Positions 62,298 through 64,000 of a DNA stretch of 64,000 nt are shown in pieces (positions within the stretch are counted from its first letter, which is position 1; every line of letters starts with the position of its first letter). This DNA is from Microcebus murinus. Lineage: Eukaryota > Chordata > Mammalia > Primates > Cheirogaleidae. The notes under the pieces are model-generated. The model searched no databases. It was given only the letters and a program-made list of their open reading frames with translations, and was not told the origin of the DNA. The stretch spans positions 39,082,001 to 39,146,000 of the forward strand of contig NC_134106.1 of the NCBI RefSeq assembly GCF_040939455.1, read 5' to 3'. The translations under genes and the position numbers were made by a program.

Positions 62298-62624
62298 AGC
62301 CGGCACGGTGGCTCACGCCTGTAATCCTAGCACTCTGGGAGGCCGAGGCGGGCGGATTGCTCAAGGTCAGGAGTTCGAAACCAGCCTGAGCAAGAGCGAA
62401 ACCCCGTCGCTACTATAAATATAAATTAATTGGCCAACTAATATATATAGAAAAAATTAGCCAGGCATGGTGGCGCATGCCTATAGTCCCAGCTACTCGG
62501 GAGGCTGAGGCAGAAGGATCACTTGAGCCCAGGAGTTTGAGGTTGCTGTGAGCTAGGCTGCTGCCACAGCACTCACTCTAGCCTGGGCAACAAAGCAAGA
62601 CTCTATCTCAAAAAAAAAAAAAAA
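62298..62624 (+). mobile_element. Alu, strepsirrhine type (young)
   Basis: Sense dimer near consensus with exact AAATCTGCAACTGCTC flanks at 62282-62297 and 62625-62640. Confidence 0.96.
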
Positions 62625-62832
62625 AAATCTGCAACTGCTCTACTACTGATTTTTTATTTTAGGACATTTCTCAGGCTTTTAGGCCATTTAATAGCCAGCC
62701 TATCACATTGCTAAGGCCTCCTGGAAGATAAATACACAGATGGCCCCTTTGGTGCGAAAGTGACACACTTTCAGTATAAATTATACTTTGAATTTTAATC
62801 TTTTTCCAGACTAGCGATGTACAGTAGGACAA

Positions 62833-63000
62833 CAGTCCCCAACCTTTTTGGCACCAGGGACCGGTTTCATGGGAGACAATTTTTTCACAGACAAGGGTGT
62901 GGTGGGGGTGGGTGCTTGGAGCTCAGGCGGTGATGCATGGCCTGGTTCCTAACAGACTATGGACTGGTACCCGTCACAGCCTGGACGCTGGGGACCACAG
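62833..63000 (+). mobile_element. MER1-like hAT element
   Basis: CAGTCCCCAACCTTTTTGGC, ACCAGGGACCGGTTTCATGG, GGAGCTCAGGCGGTGATG and GCTGGGGACCACAG. Target duplication is not clear. Confidence 0.75.
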
Positions 63001-64000
63001 CAAGAGGACACTGGTTATGAGGAGAAACAACTGATACTCGATAATGTACTATGTTGCCAGTGTTTGTGTTTTATGTTTTCGCATCTCATTGTATCTACAA
63101 AACACCCATCTGTGTCTGGTCTTCTGGTGAGAAGAAGAGGAAGACAATTACTCTTAAGATGAAATTCAAGATAATTGCCCAGCATGAAGGCAGCAAGATA
63201 GTAATGGCCATGGCATATGAGTTAGGACTTTCACAATCCAGGATCTCAACCATCTTAAAGGATAAAAAGTGAATTAGTGGGGGCACAGTGAAATCATCAG
63301 TATCAGTCAAATCCACCGTCATCACGAAGAAAAGAGCTGGGCCAATCGGATGATATGGAAAAATTACTTGTCACATGCATGGAAGGCTATATATAGAAGC
63401 TTATACCACTTAGCTTGCTTGACTCTCCATACTAAGGCAAGACGTCTTTTTGATATGTAAAAGAAGATGCTGATAATCCTACAAATCTGCAAATGCTTAT
63501 AACAAGTCATAGGTGGTTTCAATGCTTCAAAAGCTGTCATAGTTTTTGCAATGTGGAGGTCAGCAGTGAGGCCACCAGTGCTGATACAGAAGGTGCCGAA
63601 GCTTTTAAAGAAGAGCTGCATAGGATAATTGTGGAAATATTTGTCAGAACAAATATTTAATGTCAATGAAGTGAGCTTGTTCTGGAGACATATGCTGGAG
63701 TATACATACGTTAATCAAGAGTCCAAGAAAATGCCAAGATTCAAGGCATTCAAAGACCTTATAATGCTGCTTTTGGGTGGAAATGTTGCAGGGTTCAAAT
63801 TAAAGCCTTTCTTAATCTACTTTTAATACTTGGAGAACCCTAGAGCATTCAAGAATGTGAGCAAATATACACTATACACTTCCTGTTTATTATCTGCATT
63901 ACAAGCCTGAATTGATAAGGGAAACCCCCATCTATTACTTAGCACATCAAGCACCAAGACCCCCACCACTCAGGAAGACATTCATCAGCATAATACTAAC
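63001..64000 (+). pseudogene. Tigger (pogo) DNA transposon, decayed transposase, runs off window
   Basis: Tigger transposases are DDE enzymes with an N-terminal CENP-B-like DNA-binding domain. The frame 63051-63272 retains the helix-turn-helix with KRKTITLKMKFKIIAQHEG, then YELGLSQSRISTILKDKK. The catalytic region reappears in another frame at 63629-63826 with FNVNEVSLFW (the family has an FNVDE-type motif, so the first catalytic Asp appears as Asn), then KAFKDLIMLLLGGNVAGFKL. Stops and frameshifts separate these pieces, so it is dead. Sequence past 63830 (CTAGAGCATTCAAGAATGTG) still looks like Tigger. The 3' end is outside the window. Confidence 0.85.

Noticed and set aside
63095..63325. 76-codon minus frame
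   Set aside because: It is antisense to the Tigger transposase helix-turn-helix region.

Overview
This window is repeat-dense mammalian nuclear DNA from a strepsirrhine primate, most likely a lemur. The evidence is the Alu family: nearly every dimeric copy has the right-arm variant GCTGTGAGCTAGGCTGACGC, the left-arm variant CCTAGCACTCTGGG, and a long linker between the monomers containing TTGGCCAA. These differ from the monkey/ape Alu forms and match the strepsirrhine type as I know it. The L1 tail at 27.3-28.0 kb, the MER30-like hAT element and the absence of operon-like coding agree. I see no protein-coding exon, rRNA, tRNA or CRISPR array that I can defend. The window reads as intergenic or deep intronic DNA.

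Layout. 0-14 kb: isolated Alus, MIR, MLT1 and degraded ERV LTR pieces around non-repeat sequence, with one GC-rich patch at 4.1-4.65 kb. 14-18.3 kb: one long minus-strand L2 copy split by at least five later insertions, including a solo LTR with intact target duplication. 18-25 kb: MIR/L2/L1 scraps, an LTR-like block and Alus. 25-32.6 kb: an AT-rich stretch, a 5'-truncated L1 with an open ORF2 C-terminus, then a minus-strand ERV mosaic (LTR, leader, LTR). 32.6-33.0 kb: a second clean solo LTR. 35.5-36.45 kb: an old hAT element carrying an NME2 processed pseudogene. 38.3-39.7 kb: an older L1. 40-41 kb: a THE1/MST-type LTR. 42.4-45.0 kb: an Alu followed directly by a GPATCH4 processed pseudogene that used the same target. 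46.5-48.8 kb: L1/HAL1 and MLT1 sequence with a betaretrovirus-like solo LTR. 49-57 kb: Alus, L1 and L2 pieces. 57.8-61.1 kb: a minus-strand L1 carrying four Alu copies, a fourth clean solo LTR and another LTR-like block. 61-62.2 kb: MIR, with an ERV LTR inside it, with a MER1-like hAT inside that. 62.8-64 kb: decayed Tigger (pogo) transposase running off the end.

The content is a layered insertion history rather than cooperating genes. Many insertions keep exact or near-exact target-site duplications, so relative order can be read from the sequence: L2 and MIR oldest, then hAT/Tigger and MaLR elements, then ERV LTRs, L1, pseudogenes and lemur-type Alus. The most notable items are four solo LTRs with TG...CA ends and clean 5- or 6-bp target duplications, two places where successive retrotransposons used the same site, and the two processed pseudogenes. 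Family names were assigned by eye from remembered consensus sequences; where I could not name a family I say so.
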